From Flavobacteriaceae bacterium (GTDB lineage Bacteria > Bacteroidota > Bacteroidia > Flavobacteriales > Flavobacteriaceae), in assembly GCA_002694465.1 (NCBI GenBank), contig NZMG01000003.1, positions 139,860-203,859 of the forward strand: 64,000 nucleotides of DNA, given 5' to 3'. Under the pieces are notes generated by a model. It did no database searches. It was not told where the DNA came from and worked only from the letters and a program-made list of their open reading frames with translations. Numbering within the stretch: the first letter of the stretch is position 1; every line of letters starts with the position of its first letter. Below are positions 62,881 through 64,000 of this stretch, piece by piece. The translations under genes were made by a program, and so were the position numbers.

Positions 62881-64000
62881 TTAATTTTTCCCTAAACGAA
62901 TGATATCGCCAAACAAACCTGATGCCGTTACTTCAGCTCCAGCTCCAGCTCCTTTAATGATTAAAGGCTGAACTGCATATCGCTCTGTGTAAAATAACAC
63001 AATATTATCCTTTCCCTCCAAATGAAAAAAGGGATGTGCCTCTGGAATTTCCATTAAACTCACCTTAGCCTTACCCTGGTCGAATTCTGCGACATACTTG
63101 AGTCGGCATTTCTTTAGGGTAGCTTTTTTATACATGGCTTCAAAATGTTGCGCTTCCGTTTTAAGAGTCTCGAGAAATTCGGGAACCATTTTGGCTTTCA
63201 ACGATTTCTTAGGAAGGAAAGAAACATTTTCTACATCTTCCATATCTAAAGAGTAGCCACTTTCCCGAGCCAATATTAGAATCTTTCTAGCTACATCCAC
63301 TCCACTTAGGTCAATTCGAGGATCGGGTTCGGTGTACCCCTCTTTTTGGGCTTGTAACACCACATTATAAAAGGTATTGTCCTCATTAAAATTATTAAAA
63401 ACAAAGTTCAAACTTCCCGAAAGTACTGCTTGAATTTTGGTGACACTATCGCCAGAATTAATTAAATTATTCAAGGTATTGATAATAGGCAACCCAGCCC
63501 CAACATTGGTCTCAAAAAGAAAGGGAGCATTATATTTTCGAGAGTAATCCTTCAAATTTTGGTAAGAATCATATTGGGAAGAGCAGGCTATTTTATTACA
63601 CGCAATTACTGCAATACTTTCTTTAAGGTACTGTGCATAACTGTTGGCAATATTTGCATCAGCTGTTATATCTACAAAAACACTATTAAGAAGGTTCATT
63701 TTTTTAATTCTTTCGAACCAAGCTTCATGGGTTTTATCATCCCCTTGTTGGAGGGCTTCTTCCCAATTCTTAAGATTAATTCCCGATGATTTAAAGGCCA
63801 TTTTTCGAGAATTACTAATTCCCACCACATTCACCTTTAAAAATAAATGTTCGTATAAATGCTTTTGCTGCTTTTGGAGCTGTGACAACAATCGTGCTCC
63901 TACATTACCCACGCCAACTATGTATAAATTCAATATTTTTACTTGCTTTTCAAAAAACCGATAATGCAAGGTATTTAATGCTTTATGTACATCCTTTTCA
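62881..64000 (-). CDS. thrA: Bifunctional aspartokinase / homoserine dehydrogenase ThrA (C-terminal part, runs off the window)
   Basis: The visible part is the homoserine dehydrogenase half: Rossmann motif IVGVGNVGARLLSQL, TNVGAGLPIINTL, VLSGSLNFVFNNF, EGYTEPDPRIDLSGVDVARKILILARESG, and the end VTASGLFGDIIRL. Reading further right (higher coordinates) the frame stays open to the edge and encodes VHKALNTLHYRFFEKQVKILN, which is the linker between kinase and dehydrogenase in ThrA-type fusions. So the gene is incomplete here, and its kinase half lies beyond position 64000. The TTG at 63969 is not a real start. Confidence 0.93.
   Translation of the reverse strand, partial: EKDVHKALNTLHYRFFEKQVKILNLYIVGVGNVGARLLSQLQKQQKHLYEHLFLKVNVVGISNSRKMAFKSSGINLKNWEEALQQGDDKTHEAWFERIKKMNLLNSVFVDITADANIANSYAQYLKESIAVIACNKIACSSQYDSYQNLKDYSRKYNAPFLFETNVGAGLPIINTLNNLINSGDSVTKIQAVLSGSLNFVFNNFNEDNTFYNVVLQAQKEGYTEPDPRIDLSGVDVARKILILARESGYSLDMEDVENVSFLPKKSLKAKMVPEFLETLKTEAQHFEAMYKKATLKKCRLKYVAEFDQGKAKVSLMEIPEAHPFFHLEGKDNIVLFYTERYAVQPLIIKGAGAGAEVTASGLFGDIIRLGKN

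Noticed and set aside
63900..63969. TTG at 63969 as start of a stand-alone homoserine dehydrogenase
   Set aside because: The frame remains open to the window edge and encodes a ThrA linker-like segment, so the gene is a fusion cut by the window boundary.

Overview
This window comes from an AT-rich chromosome of the Bacteroidetes, almost certainly a marine-type Flavobacteriaceae member. The evidence is three gliding-motility genes (gldA, gldB, gldC), three secreted proteins with type A C-terminal sorting domains of the type IX secretion system (T9SS), promoters of the Bacteroidetes TTG / TAnnTTTG type, a Bacteroidetes-type dcw cluster, and fused or split amino-acid enzymes typical of the family (DAHP synthase-chorismate mutase, aspartokinase-homoserine dehydrogenase, two-gene MetH). 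I see no phage, IS element, CRISPR array or rRNA.

Layout. 1-4.3 kb: a T9SS beta-propeller protein, a YpdA-type bacillithiol disulfide reductase, an MtfA-like peptidase, an unknown SH3-like protein and a YqeY protein. 4.3-4.77 kb: an intact tRNA-Arg(UCG), two tandem 58-bp repeats carrying its first 18 bases, and a 3' tRNA remnant. 4.8-20.3 kb: one long minus-strand dcw operon, mraZ-rsmH-ftsL-ftsI-murE-mraY-murD-ftsW-murG-murC-ftsQ-ftsA-ftsZ, preceded by an array of 10-bp direct repeats that looks like the MraZ operator. 20.5-25.2 kb: alpha/beta hydrolase, engB, gldC, gldB, nadE and a LuxR-type regulator with a Glu in place of the phospho-Asp. 25.2-31.7 kb: dnaG (zinc ligands lost), an ECF sigma/anti-sigma/coiled-coil envelope protein module, a polyprenyl synthase and a T9SS protein. 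31.8-39.5 kb: rlmN, a T9SS trypsin-like protease, queA, aroA and an rsgA-dtd-mazG-like run. 39.5-41.7 kb: a pheA / DAHP synthase-chorismate mutase operon behind a complete ribosome-mediated attenuator. 41.75-44.5 kb: gldA, a DUF2807 lipoprotein and a PagL-like outer-membrane protein. 44.7-54.6 kb: a methionine/sulfur regulon with two SAM-I (S-box) riboswitches. 54.7-64 kb: an unknown helical-repeat protein, leuACDB, and thrC-thrB-thrA, with thrA running off the right edge.

How the parts work together. The right half is an amino-acid block. The leu genes, thrABC and the sulfur/methionine genes share the aspartate-derived precursors; SAM riboswitches control the methionine branch and a leader peptide rich in Phe, Tyr and Trp controls the aromatic branch. 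The left half is dominated by envelope growth and division.

The strongest unannotated signal is the leader upstream of pheA (41534-41705). It has a promoter, a 23-codon peptide with 11 aromatic residues in codons 4-16, mutually exclusive hairpins and an intrinsic terminator. Other points of interest are the tRNA-fragment repeats, a tRNA whose elbow pair appears to have changed from G19-C56 to A19-U56, the zinc-less DnaG, the Glu54 response regulator, and a PLP dehydratase gene lying between the two halves of MetH.
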